64,000 bases of DNA from Callaeas wilsoni (Eukaryota; Chordata; Aves; Passeriformes; Callaeidae): contig VWPU01017524.1 in NCBI GenBank assembly GCA_013398955.1, positions 1-64,000 on the forward strand, in the 5' to 3' direction. The position numbers and the translations under genes were made by a program. Below, piece after piece: positions 50,049-60,090 of this stretch (the stretch's first letter is position 1; each line of letters starts with the position of its first letter). The notes beneath the pieces were generated by a model. It searched no databases. It was not told the DNA's origin and worked only from the letters and a program-made list of their open reading frames with translations.

Positions 50049-50693
50049 GCCAGTTAGTGGGCAAGGCTAACATTTGTGCATTGCAGAGACAGAATATAGT
50101 ACTAGGCCAGTATTGGGATTGGAAACTAGGCATCTGGAGGAAATTCTTATTGACTCTGTATAATTTACTAAACAGAAAGCTCTAGAGAAAAATCTGTGGC
50201 CGTGAGACAAAATGACTTCTTCTGATCACTGGGCTTTGGGTTTACTCTCACCTTGCCCACTTGAATCCAGCTAACCATGTGATTACAGTGATCTTTATAG
50301 ATCCCATAATCAAACAAGCAGAAAAGTAATCAAGCATACAAAAGACCAATACAAATTAAATCTAATTCTCGTTGCTTCAATATTATTCCTTCATGTTAAC
50401 ATGCACTGATTAGAAAGGCTGAATCCTGCTTAATGTACCCATGTTCACAGTGGGAGTCTTCAGTGAATACAGCAAGCAGGATTTGATGTCATTGGCTAAT
50501 TTCTGAGCCTCCCAGGACAATCAGTATCTGTACTTAAAAGCTTAAATCTACTATGCATTTTACATTTAGAAGGTACAATGAAACTGCAAACACAGACAGA
50601 GCAATGCTTGGATTGAGGATGCCTGTGCCAAAACAGGCAGTTCAGCACTTCTATTTCTTCTACTACTTCAACACACCTGGAGCTAACGCTGAA

Positions 50694-50740
50694 ATATATA
50701 CATATGTATGTATGTTTGTATGTATGTATGAATGTATATA
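50694..50740. repeat. TATG-type tetranucleotide microsatellite
   Basis: Imperfect run of TATG units with single substitutions (TTTG, AATG), starting in an ATATATA run. Interruptions suggest low present-day mutability. Confidence 0.9.
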
Positions 50741-51727
50741 AAGTTAACTGAAGTTGCAGCAAAACTCAGCTTTGACTCTCAATTATACATAAAGTAGAGT
50801 TTTGGTATTGCACTTGGCATGCAGATTTACTTCTTCCACTTATAGGTATGTGTTGTATCATATTGTCTATAGTAACATGTCTTCACTGGACACAAAAAAA
50901 ATACCTTTTTTAAAGTCTGGCTTTTTGATGCCCAGTATGTTACAGTTATCTCTAAAAGAGAGAATTGTGAAAGACTCCTGGAAGAAGATGGCATTTTGGA
51001 GTGTGTCAGCTCCAACTTTCAATTCTGTTGGTCAGGATTCAGGATTCATTTCTGTGTGTTTTCACAACAGGATTGGTGAATGGAACTTTTTAGCCTGTTT
51101 GACAAGACTATCAGTGTTCTTCAGCTAAATTCTGACTAGCAAAATTCAAGATATTTTCTTCAGCCAAGACTTCATTTTGGGAAGATCTGTCCAATCTGAA
51201 TTTTAATAAATATTTTGTATCATTGTTATCACAAAGAAGAACAGAAATAAAACTATTATATTGAATTTCATTTGTGATGAAGGGCCAGAGTCGAATTTCT
51301 CTGTTCTTCTTATCATTTGTGTGCATTGTGTTTCTCATGTTGCAGTAGAATTTTTGTTGAAGTGAAATAAAAATTGATTAAAAAAGAAGAAAAATGTTAA
51401 ACATCCAAAGACCAAGAAATTTGCCCTTCTTCTGCTAACTGCGATAACTATTAAAAATAGAATAGTATAGAACTGTCCTCTCAATTAAAAGGAAACTAAA
51501 AATTGACACAAAAATAGACTTCTACATATATGCGGCATGTGACAAAAAGGGAGTTATCAAAAGGGTGAAAAATAGTTATTTTCTTTTCCTTTGTTTCTCT
51601 TTTTGCCCAGTGACTATCCTAGTTCTTATTTATCTAGTATTGACGAATAGCGTAAAGGAAAATTACTAATTTCTGTGTCTGTGTAACATAGGCATAATAG
51701 CATTATATGTATGGAGTATAACTCATC

Positions 51728-52690
51728 TACTCTCTTGTGGGAGACGTTAACATGCCAGATGTCTGCTGGAAACTCAACACAGTGGAAAGGAGGCAGCCTA
51801 GGCAGTTCTTGGAGCATGTAGAAGACAACTTCCTGTCACAGCTGGTGAGTGAGCCTGCTGGGGTGGGGCTCTGCTAGACCTGCTGTTTGCAAACAGAGAG
51901 GAGCTGGTGGGAGATGTGGTGGTCAGAATGCCCATCTTGGGCACAACAACCACAAAATGATAAAGTTTTCAATTCTTGCTGAAGTAAGGAGGTGCCTCTA
52001 CAGAATTTCTATCCTGTATTTCCAGAGGACAGAGTTTGTCCTGTTCATGGGACTGATTCAGAAAGTTCCCTGGGAAGCAGCCCTTCTTTATTAAGAAATA
52101 AATCTTGAAGGCATAGGAGCAGGCCTTCCTTATGTGCCAAAAGAGAAGCCAGTGGGGAGGAAGACTGGCCTGGCTGAGTAGGGAGTTTTCCCAGGAACAT
52201 GGGGGAAAACAGGAGGGTGTATCACATTTAGAAAAAGCAGTGGGAAACTCAGGAATTGTTTAAGGATGTTTTTAGGTCACGCAGAAAGAAAATTAGTAAT
52301 GCAAAAGCTCAGTTAGAGAACTTAAACTGTCTGCTTCTGTAAAGGAAAATAAAAAGTGTTTTTATAAATATTTTAATTTCAAGAGGAGGGGGAGAAAAGC
52401 TCCATTCTTTAATGGACATGGGGGAAAACATCAGCCTCCAAGACAAGGAAAAGTCTGAGATGCTTAACACCTTCTTTACGTCTGTCTTCAGCAGTAAGAC
52501 CAGTCATCCTCAGGACAACCAGCCTCCAGAGGTGGTAGACAGGGAAAAGAAGAAGAAAAGACCCCTTTTAATCCAGAAGGAAATAGTGACATGCTGTGCC
52601 ACTTCGATGCTCACAGGCCTATGGGTCTATGGGTCCTAGAGTGATGAGGGAGCTGATGAAAGAGCTCACTAACTGCCCTTGGCCTTATGG
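51728..52690 (+). mobile_element. Host CR1 LINE, 5' part (endonuclease to RT start)
   Basis: The copy starts inside the endonuclease with a GDVNMPDVCWKLNT segment (51740-51782) and continues VERRQPRQFLEHVEDNFLSQ, the degraded LVSEPAG stretch and the HNNHKMIKFSILAEVRR region that follows the SDHE motif. The linker includes an intact-looking stretch at 52412-52560 (EKSEMLNTFFTSVFSSKTS). It ends in the RT entry, GPRVMRELMKELTNC, near 52640-52680. From about 52690 the sequence jumps back to endonuclease-type CR1 text, and the expected continuation reappears at 54076. The simplest reading is that another CR1 inserted here. Border precision is about 15 bases. Frames are broken. Confidence 0.85.
52412..52639 (+). 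pseudogene. CR1 ORF2 linker/RT-entry fragment
   Basis: A 75-codon open stretch corresponding to the CR1 region just before the reverse transcriptase, with the EKSEMLNTFFTSVFSSKTS motif and PPEVVDREKKK. It is isolated by frameshifts on both sides, and the final codons run out of frame. No function remains. Confidence 0.75.
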
Positions 52691-54073
52691 GAGAGTTCAA
52701 TTCAGCATAAACTAACTGGGAGTGTCACACAGCTGGTACAAACCAGGCCAGAAAATTCCTGAAAGTCTTGGATGACAATTTTATGAAATAGATCCTAAGG
52801 GAGCCAGCACAGAAAGAGGCTCAGTTATTGGTCACAGCCAGTGCAGCTTCATGAAAGGAAAGTCCTGATTATCAAACCTGATTTCCTTTTATGACAAGGT
52901 AACCCACCCAGCTGATCAAGAGAAGCCAATTGGTGTAATCTTTTGGGCTTTCTGTAAAGCTTTTGATACCATCTCTCACAGTATCCTTATGGACAAAATG
53001 TGCAGCATGCAGTTGGATAAACACATCATGGGATGGGTTAGCAACTGGCTCACAGGTTGGGCACAAAGGGTTATAGTGAATGGAGTGACATCAGACTGGT
53101 GACCTGTCACCAGTGGGATTCCACAGGGCTCCATCTTAGCCCTGTGCTCTTCAACATCTTCATAAAGGTCTTGGACACAGGACTGGAAGGGATGGGGAAG
53201 CAAGTTCACAGATGATACAAATGTGGGAGGATCTGTTGACTCCCTCAAAGGCAGGGAGACCCTGCAGAGAGACCTCAGCAAATTAGAGGAATGGGCAGTC
53301 ACCAACCAGATGAAATTCAAGAAGGGAAAGTGCCAGATTCTGCACCTGGGATGGGGCAACTCTGGATGGATGGACAGTCTGGGGAATGAGATGCTGGAAA
53401 GCAGCACCATAAAAAGGGACCTGGGGGTCCTGGTCAGTGGAAAGTTGAATATGACTCAGCAGTGCCCTGGCAGCCAGGAGGGCCAAGCATGTCCTGGGGG
53501 GCATCAGACCCAGCATGGCCAGCTGGACAAGGGAGGGGATTGTCCCGCTCTGCTCTGCAATGGGGAGGCCTCATCTCAAGTGCTGGGGCCAGTTTTGGGC
53601 ACTGCAATATAAGAAATTCATCTTTTAGAGAGTATCCAAAAGTGGGCCATGAGAATGGTGAAGGGTCTTGAGGAGAAGCTGTATGAGGAGTGGCTGAGGT
53701 CACTTGGTCTGTTCAGTTGGGAAAGGAGGAGACTGAAGGGAGACCTCATGGCAGTCTGGAACTTCCTCATGAGGGGAAGGGGAGGGGCCAATACTGGTCT
53801 CTTCTCTGTGGTGACCAGCGACAGGACTTGTAGGAATGGCCTGAAGTTGTACTTGAGGGGTTAGGATGGATATTAGAAAAAGATTTTTCACCCAGGTATG
53901 AACAGATTCCCAAGGCAAGTGGTCACAGCATCAAGCCTGGCAGAGAATTTGGACAATACTCTTGGGCATAAAGTGTTATTGTTGGTCATGGTGCTGTGCA
54001 GGGCTGGGAGTTGGACTCAATGATCCATCTTTGTGGGTCCCTTCCAACTTATCTTATTCTGTGATTCTGTGAT
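52691..54073 (+). mobile_element. Nested CR1 LINE with internal deletion
   Basis: This CR1 interrupts the host CR1. It starts with an endonuclease piece (AGTNQARKFLKVLDDNFM, about 52735-52790), then near 52836 switches directly to the RT text HSQCSFMKGKS, skipping the rest of the endonuclease, linker and RT start, so it carries an internal deletion. From there it runs through the RT and C-terminal region to two exact octamers ATTCTGTG (54056-54071). The RT box is FTDD (53205-53216). From 52836 on, it is the close relative, in inverted orientation, of the copy at 4350-5582. It is inactive: 5' part mostly missing and frames broken. Confidence 0.88.
53223..53612 (+). pseudogene. CR1 ORF2 RT fragment after the catalytic box
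   Basis: At 129 codons this is the longest sense-strand CR1 frame in the window. It begins just after the FTDD box with GGSVDSLKGRETLQRDLSKL, then MKFKKGKCQILHLGWGN, KRDLGVLVSGKLNMTQQCPG and a C-terminal stretch that slips out of the CR1 frame near QEGQACPGGHQ. In an active element this region forms the thumb and C-terminal part of the RT. The first ATG is internal and has no start context; the frame is a remnant. Confidence 0.85.
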
Positions 54074-54677
54074 TTATCATCAGTCTGCTAAACAAGGAGG
54101 TCACTGATGACAGAAAGTTGGCCAGTGTGATGCCCATCTGCAAGAAAGGCCAGAAGGAGGATCCAGGGAACTGCAAGCCTTTCTGCCTGACCTCAGTGCC
54201 CAGCAAGGTATGGAGCAGATCACACAGCACATACAGGACAACCAAAGGATCAGACCCAGAGAGAGGCTTTAGGAAAGTCAGATCCTACTACAAAGCTGGT
54301 GGAGGGGCTGAAGCACATGTCCTGTAAGGAAGGGCTGAGGCAATTGGGATTGTTAAGCCTGCAGAAGAGGAGGCTCAGAGGAGACTTTATCACACTCTAC
54401 AATTCCCTGAAAGGAGGTTGTAGCCAGGTGCAGGCCAGCCTCTTCCCCCAGGCAACCAGTGACAGGACAAGAGGAAGAATTTCTTCACAGAAAGTGTGAT
54501 TAGACAATAGAGGCTGCCCAGGGAAGTGGTAGAGTCACTGTCCCTGGAGGTGTTTAAGGAAAGACTGAACTTGACACTCAGTGCCATGGTCTAGTAGTGT
54601 TTGGTCATAGCTTGGACTTGATGATCTCAGAGGTCTTTTCCAATTTAATTGATTCTGTGATTCTCAGATTCCATGAT
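54074..54677 (+). mobile_element. Host CR1 LINE, 3' part, with internal deletion
   Basis: The text resumes at the point where the host broke off: KLASVMPICKKGQKEDPGN (54115-54171), then [10 protein letters not shown]. Near 54292 it jumps from the RT entry to the C-terminal part ([19 protein letters not shown], then [17 protein letters not shown]), so the RT core including the catalytic box is deleted. It ends with three octamer-type units, ATTCTGTG, ATTCTCAG and ATTCCATG (54652-54675). The octamers are more decayed than those of the nested copy, as expected if the host is older. Confidence 0.85.
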
Positions 54678-57180
54678 AGGTAAACACTTCTTCTGTAGAC
54701 AGTGGAATGCTTTCGCAAAACCTTAAAGTAGGTATATGGAGATAGGCAGGCAGTAAGAACCTGACAAAAATTATTCCTTTTATTAGACGCACAGTGTCAG
54801 AATCAATCTTTCTGAAAACCTCAGTATTGGTTCAGATTCATTCCAATTTTCATCGCATATATTTAATAAGAAATATTATTTGGACTATTAAAGACTCAAA
54901 ATTTAATAATTTTGGCCCTTTTTGTTTAATTTATTTTCTAATGTTCTAGATAAACTTTTCAAAAAGCAGGTTCTCAGTAAAGAAAAATCTGCCCTTCTGA
55001 ATCACAGTATACATTATTGAAATAGTACCTGACTACCAAAATCCAGGAAATTTGAGTAAAAACCTGAGGAGTCCTATTCATCTATTAATGAAGCAACATT
55101 TTCAGTCCAAGTAATCCAAATTTTTCAAAGAGAGACAATTGCTGCTGGAGAAGCAGGGTGACGTTATCAGGTGCACAAAAGAAGTGTATACGTGTGTGTG
55201 TGTATTGAGTCTGCATTGCTCATAATTTGGATGTGCAGATTAACTTTGAAAACAAACAGGAATTTCGGGCACAGTTGAAACATGCAGATGAGTATGGTAC
55301 AACATACAGCGTACCAAGTGTACTGTGCCCACCCAAGTCTGGGACTGATTTAGATATTTAGGATTTTTTTACTCTCAGTATTTTAAAAAAATCTCCAAAA
55401 TTACTGAATGTGTAGCAGCTTGGACTATCTGGTGAATGAGGAAATGTTTTTAATTTTTCTGAAGGAAATAAATATTTCTTGCTATACTTCCTAAGAGTTG
55501 CAAAAAGATAAAACATTGAACCACTACCAAAGTCAGACAATAATTTACCCTTTTTCCAATGTTAACAAAATTAGGCTACACATTTTATTTTCAAAAACAT
55601 TGCTTTTACTCTTCAAGTGAGGAAAAAGTCTTCACCCTCCTCCCTGCCTTGTTCCCTTTCTCCTTCAGCAAGCCTAAAATGCACTGAAAACTGCAGAAGT
55701 ACCAGTTCCAGAATTTACACAGAGACAGCTTTGAAATGGTTAACTCTGACTAGGAGCCTAGGCAAGGCATCAGATGGGTCAGTACGCCTGGTGAATGCCT
55801 GAGTCACTTTGGGATATCTTTAGTCTGTGTACTGTTTTCAGGAGTGTGTGTTGTAGGGGATCTTTATTGCATGGCTATGCAATTTCTTTTAAAATATTTG
55901 CATGACCTTCATGTCTGCTGGACTTAATATCAGAATCCCTTTCTGTTATTAAAAATCTTTCTTTATCCCTCAAAAAATAACCAGTATTCTGCTCTTGTAC
56001 TGCAAGTTTTAGTTTGGTTTGTGGTTCTATTTTTAGTATCATGCTAGGCAAATAATTGAACAAGGATATAACTATTTCACGATGTAGACTGCAGAAATCA
56101 CCCTAACTGACATCATAAAGCAGATTTTTTTAAAGTTTGTAGTGCAGAGATTTTAACTGCTATTATAAAAAGCTGCTCTGTTCCACCTAGACCAACAGAC
56201 AGCTTTGAGAAAATAAAACCTTCAGAAGCTTTCTGGCACGCTGGACTTGTCGCCAGTCCCCTCTGCCTGTTGAGCTTAGCGGGTGCAAAACATAGGCCTT
56301 GTGTAACTAGAGAGGTCATAGCTGGGGAATACTCTGGATATCTGTTGATTTCTGGCACTTTTGGTATACCACTGCTAAGGATTTTTTAATCACAATTTAT
56401 TCAAACCCCTCCCTCAATGTATTCTTTTGATGTCTCTTTAAAGTATGAGAAAGGCGGTTCTTAAGGCTGTATATTTCTATGTCAGTATTCTAGCTATTCT
56501 GTATTTCTGCTTCCTTTGGGGGTGTATTTTCAAGTTCCATTAGTGCTGAAATTTAAGAAAGAAAAAAAAAAAAAGAAAAAAGAAAACCACAAACTCTGCC
56601 TGGTTTTTGAACATTTGGTAGGGTATTTAGTACTGTACAAGAAATGCAGATGAGCATCAAGAAAACAAAAACCTGTACTGCCTGCCACAGCTAGAAAAAG
56701 AAATAATCCCCTCACTATTTTTCTAGTCATCCCTTTTCAAGAAAATCACTCTTTAGTTACTCATTTCTTTTCCCCATGGTCAGGTTGGCTGCATCTCCAA
56801 ACACTTGTAAGTACTGTATGTTCTGACATATCCTGAAGTCATGCATTAGCACCTTTTCATTCAGCAAAGGGTGAGAACAGATATCTTTTGGCAGCTGACA
56901 GCAGGGAGCAGGAAGAACGGAGGAGAGTGAAGCTGTAGGACTAGGACACGGTGGTGGCCTAGTGGCTAGCATGGCTAATGTACCAGCTGTGAATAACCTC
57001 CTTTTTTTTTCCGGTTTTTTTCATCCCATCCACCTAACAGATGTCTCTCTGTCATTGTCATGTCCTCAAGCTATCCTAGTAAATGATTTGATTATAAGTG
57101 AGTCACTAAGGTGGCAATTGAACCTCTTCACAGCTCAAAATTGTTGATGTGTGCACAGATAGTGCAGTGTGTGGGTGTGT
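54678..57180. other. AT-rich unique sequence, nothing recognised
   Basis: No gene or further CR1 is seen. A short TG run lies near 55189-55202 and an A-rich G-interrupted tract at 56557-56587. Frames are at most 81 codons. Confidence 0.6.
56557..56587. repeat. A-rich GA-interrupted tract
   Basis: A13 followed by GAAAAAA-type units, about 30 bases of pure purine. Confidence 0.9.
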
Positions 57181-57211
57181 GCGAGAAAAAAGAGCAGGAG
57201 ACAAGGGGAGT

Positions 57212-57256
57212 GAAGGAAAGGGGAAAAGAGGGAGGGAGAGAGAGGAGGAAAAGAAA
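57212..57256 (+). repeat. 45-nt uninterrupted polypurine tract
   Basis: Every base from 57212 to 57256 is A or G, with GGGAGGGAGAGAGAGG in the middle. Including two pyrimidine interruptions it extends left to about 57182. The 127-codon frame that crosses it (57111-57494) owes part of its length to the absence of stops in the tract and is not recognised as a protein. Confidence 0.95.
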
Positions 57257-57899
57257 TGTCAAGGTTACTTTGTTTTGCCTGGAGAATCAAAAGGGAGGGC
57301 AAATTAACTGCTGGCTCTATTTGGTCTTTTGGATATCAGGCAACAAGTCAGTTCCATCCTACTCCAGCAGATGTGCATATCACTTCAAAAGATTGAAAAA
57401 TGAAGAATGCAGTGATCTGTATTGTATATACACTTTGGTCTCTGGAAAGAATGTTAATAAATATACTGAGAGTCTGCAAAGTTTGCCAGTATAAATAATG
57501 TGGCATTTCAAAGTCTGTCAGTAAATGTAATTGAATTTTTCAATGTAAAAATATAGTTTAGTTATAAATTGGAGTCATTCTTGACATCAGTTGGGCATTA
57601 TGAGATATTAATTAGATACTGCTCACTTCTTCCTTCTGAATTCTTTATATTAAATGAAATATCAGGAAAGAGGAATTTGCAAGGATGCAGTTTAGAGATT
57701 TTTATTCTTCAAAACAAGCTGCCTGGTAATTTTCAGTGGAGGAATAAATGCCTTTTCAAAAACATTGTCACTATACTGTCTGAAACATGCCCTTCCCAAT
57801 ATGAACAAAATATGGAAAATCTAATCCATTATAATACTTTGTAATGATAATAAGCTAGCGTGAACAAGTAGCCTAGGGAAAAAGATGGTACTAGTCACC

Positions 57900-58560
57900 T
57901 TTAAGCAGCAAGAGAATAGCAAGTAATTGTACATTTTTACAGTAGGCTGATGACAACATTTCCTGTAACTTTGTACTCAGTTTGGCTGTCACCATCCTGG
58001 CAAACATTCTGCATATCAATCAGAGAGTATATTTCCTGCATGACATTTGCAGCATAATGTATAAAATTTGCTTATGTGATCTTTACATTTATTCATCCTG
58101 TTTGTATGTAAATATATTAGTCTCCACATACATCTTATGCTGCAGAGGCAGTATTAAACCCTTCCATAAGGCTATATTGACCTCTGCCTGCTTGGCATCT
58201 GCACATTGCTTCTCTTTAGCTGCTGGATTAGCCATTCCTACTGTTAATCATGGTGTTTTTCTGCAGAAGCTAAATGCAATCCTGGCACATAACTTCACAC
58301 AATTACTTACATTGACTCATATTTTTCTAGGCTCATATGACTAATTATTGAATGCCTTTGCTTGCATTTTGATAGCTGCTCCAATAATTTCCATAATCAC
58401 CAAAGAATAACTTGGCACTCCTTTTGTTTTATGTTCACAGAAGCCTTTCGGGGCAGTATGATTTGTGCTTGTGCTCTGGCACTGTGTGCAGCAGCCATGC
58501 ATGTTGGTCAGTCCCTCTCCTCCTGGATGATAGCTCCTGCTCTTATGTAATTAGCTCACT
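57900..58560. promoter_or_regulatory. Candidate conserved non-coding element
   Basis: This repeat-free block has balanced composition and dense mixed motifs, including CTAATTATTG near 58340, GTAATTAGC near 58548, and an ATAATGTATAAAATTTGC segment near 58053. A 120-codon frame (57982-58344) crosses it, with no recognised domain. A TTTTATGTTCACAG polypyrimidine-AG at 58427-58440 resembles a splice acceptor, followed by about 110 open bases, but the peptide is not familiar. A regulatory element is the better guess. Confidence 0.3.
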
Positions 58561-59799
58561 ATGACAGAGGTTTGATGTCTGCCAACTTTCTTAAAGTACA
58601 TGCTGATCAAACAAAACTGCCGTTCACTTGCCCTTCTCGGCTGAAAGGGATTTTTTTTCTTAGTTCTTGAAATCTTTTTTCCTCTGAGGTTTTTTCCCCT
58701 TTTTTTGATAAGCATTCAAGGTGCCTTCAAGAAGTACATAAATACAATACTCTGAATTATTAAACATAAAAGAAGTAATAAGCCTCTTCTCAAGTAGAGA
58801 GGGAATGAAATGATGTTTGAAGGTAGAGAGTTAAAAATAGTATTAAAAATAAATCTTGTAGAATCCACTTATATCTTTGCTTAAGGGTAGAAAATACCTA
58901 TCAGAGTTACCCAAGCACTGGCAAAAATACATCTGTCTGTGCACAATGTATACATCACATATATATTTGTCCGCCTAAAATATTTGTAGAATCTGGAGAG
59001 GGCTTTAAGAATAAGGTTTCATATAGCTGCCCAGCTCACCACAGCATCATGGTTCCGCAAAAGTCTCTGGCTGACCCTACTTCCCTCCGTTATAGCCACC
59101 TCCTTTCTGCTTGAGAATAACAGTAAAATGACCACGTTAGTCCTTTGAAAACCGGAGGCTGTATTTTAGACCATCTTTACACTATGTGAAGGGGAATCTT
59201 GGTCCCTGTTGTCACTAGTACAAATTTCTGTGGAAATCCTGTCCTTTGCCTTCTTCATGCCTGCTATTTTTTTGTCTACAGATGTTCATGTAACAAACAT
59301 CATCTGTCTGCACAGCCTTTGATAAACTAGGTATATCTCAGTTTAAAATAGACATAGCTAAGAATTAATCACTTGCTTTAGTATGCCAGTAATTGTACTC
59401 TGCTAACCTGAACAAAATTCACTGATGCAGAAAGTGGAATAGGTATTTAAGGGGATTTTAGGCTGGTGCAGGTCAATAGAGAAATTAAAATATGTGATAA
59501 ATAGAGAAACTGGATATCTTTTGGCTGACCTTGTACAAATAAATATGAGAAATGTGGTAGTTCATAGTTCCCCTAATACATGCACTAAAGTGCCAAACAT
59601 TAAGATTTATACAGAAGCATTCTTATACCAGTCTGCACATCATAACCTTTGGATTCCATCAGTACCCAATGTCAACAAAATACAAACTGCTTATTAAAAA
59701 ATTGAATTGGAAAGGAATAATATATTTATTTCTTCATTACCTTATCTCTTTAGAGAACTTAAAACTGTGTAATAAAAATGATTACGTCCTCATTGTCTA
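58561..59799. other. AT-rich unique sequence, nothing recognised
   Basis: T-rich runs near 58650-58710 and short frames only. No transposon or RNA gene is visible. Confidence 0.55.
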
Positions 59800-60090
59800 T
59801 TATTACAGTTTAATTTATAATTTCAGTCCCTGACAGATTCCATCTGACTAACCTGACTACTCGTGTATTTGTTACATGCAGTCCTAATAGCAGAGAGCTG
59901 TTACTGTACCATCTACAGACTAATAAGTATGTCCTATCTGTGCATTATGTCATTTAGCAATGTAATATGGAGAACACCACAGGCACATGATTTTGTAGGT
60001 GTGATTAATTCCGGTAGGCTGCCTTAATCCTACATCTATTCATTTAAAGATTCTATTTTGTTTCATTCACTTGCATCCTTGAAGATCCAA
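59800..60090. promoter_or_regulatory. Candidate conserved non-coding element
   Basis: Repeat-free block with TATTATTACAG, TTTAATTTATAATTTC, a GTGATTAATTCCGG segment and no homopolymers. The texture is similar to the blocks at 43500 and 57900. Conservation is not tested. Confidence 0.25.

Larger units (their letters stand above)
45522..51727. other. AT-rich unique sequence with simple tracts
   Basis: No gene or transposon is recognised in about 6.2 kb. It contains T18 at 48832-48849, T18 at 50031-50048 and a TATG-type microsatellite at 50694-50740. A repeat-free section near 49590-49770 has mixed motifs but is not distinctive enough to call. Frames reach 110 codons (46713-47045) with no family resemblance. 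Confidence 0.6.

Noticed and set aside
50020..50250. Processed pseudogene suggested by T18 as a reversed poly(A) tail
   Set aside because: Neither strand beside the tract shows resemblance to a known coding sequence and no target duplication is visible.
56951..56975. TGGCCTAGTGG resembling a tRNA or SINE A box
   Set aside because: No matching B box and no SINE tail; single-motif coincidence.
57111..57494. 127-codon plus-strand frame
   Set aside because: It crosses a polypurine tract, which cannot contain TAA-type stops in some frames, and shows no domain.
57982..58344. 120-codon plus-strand frame
   Set aside because: No recognised motif; the sequence texture fits a non-coding element better.
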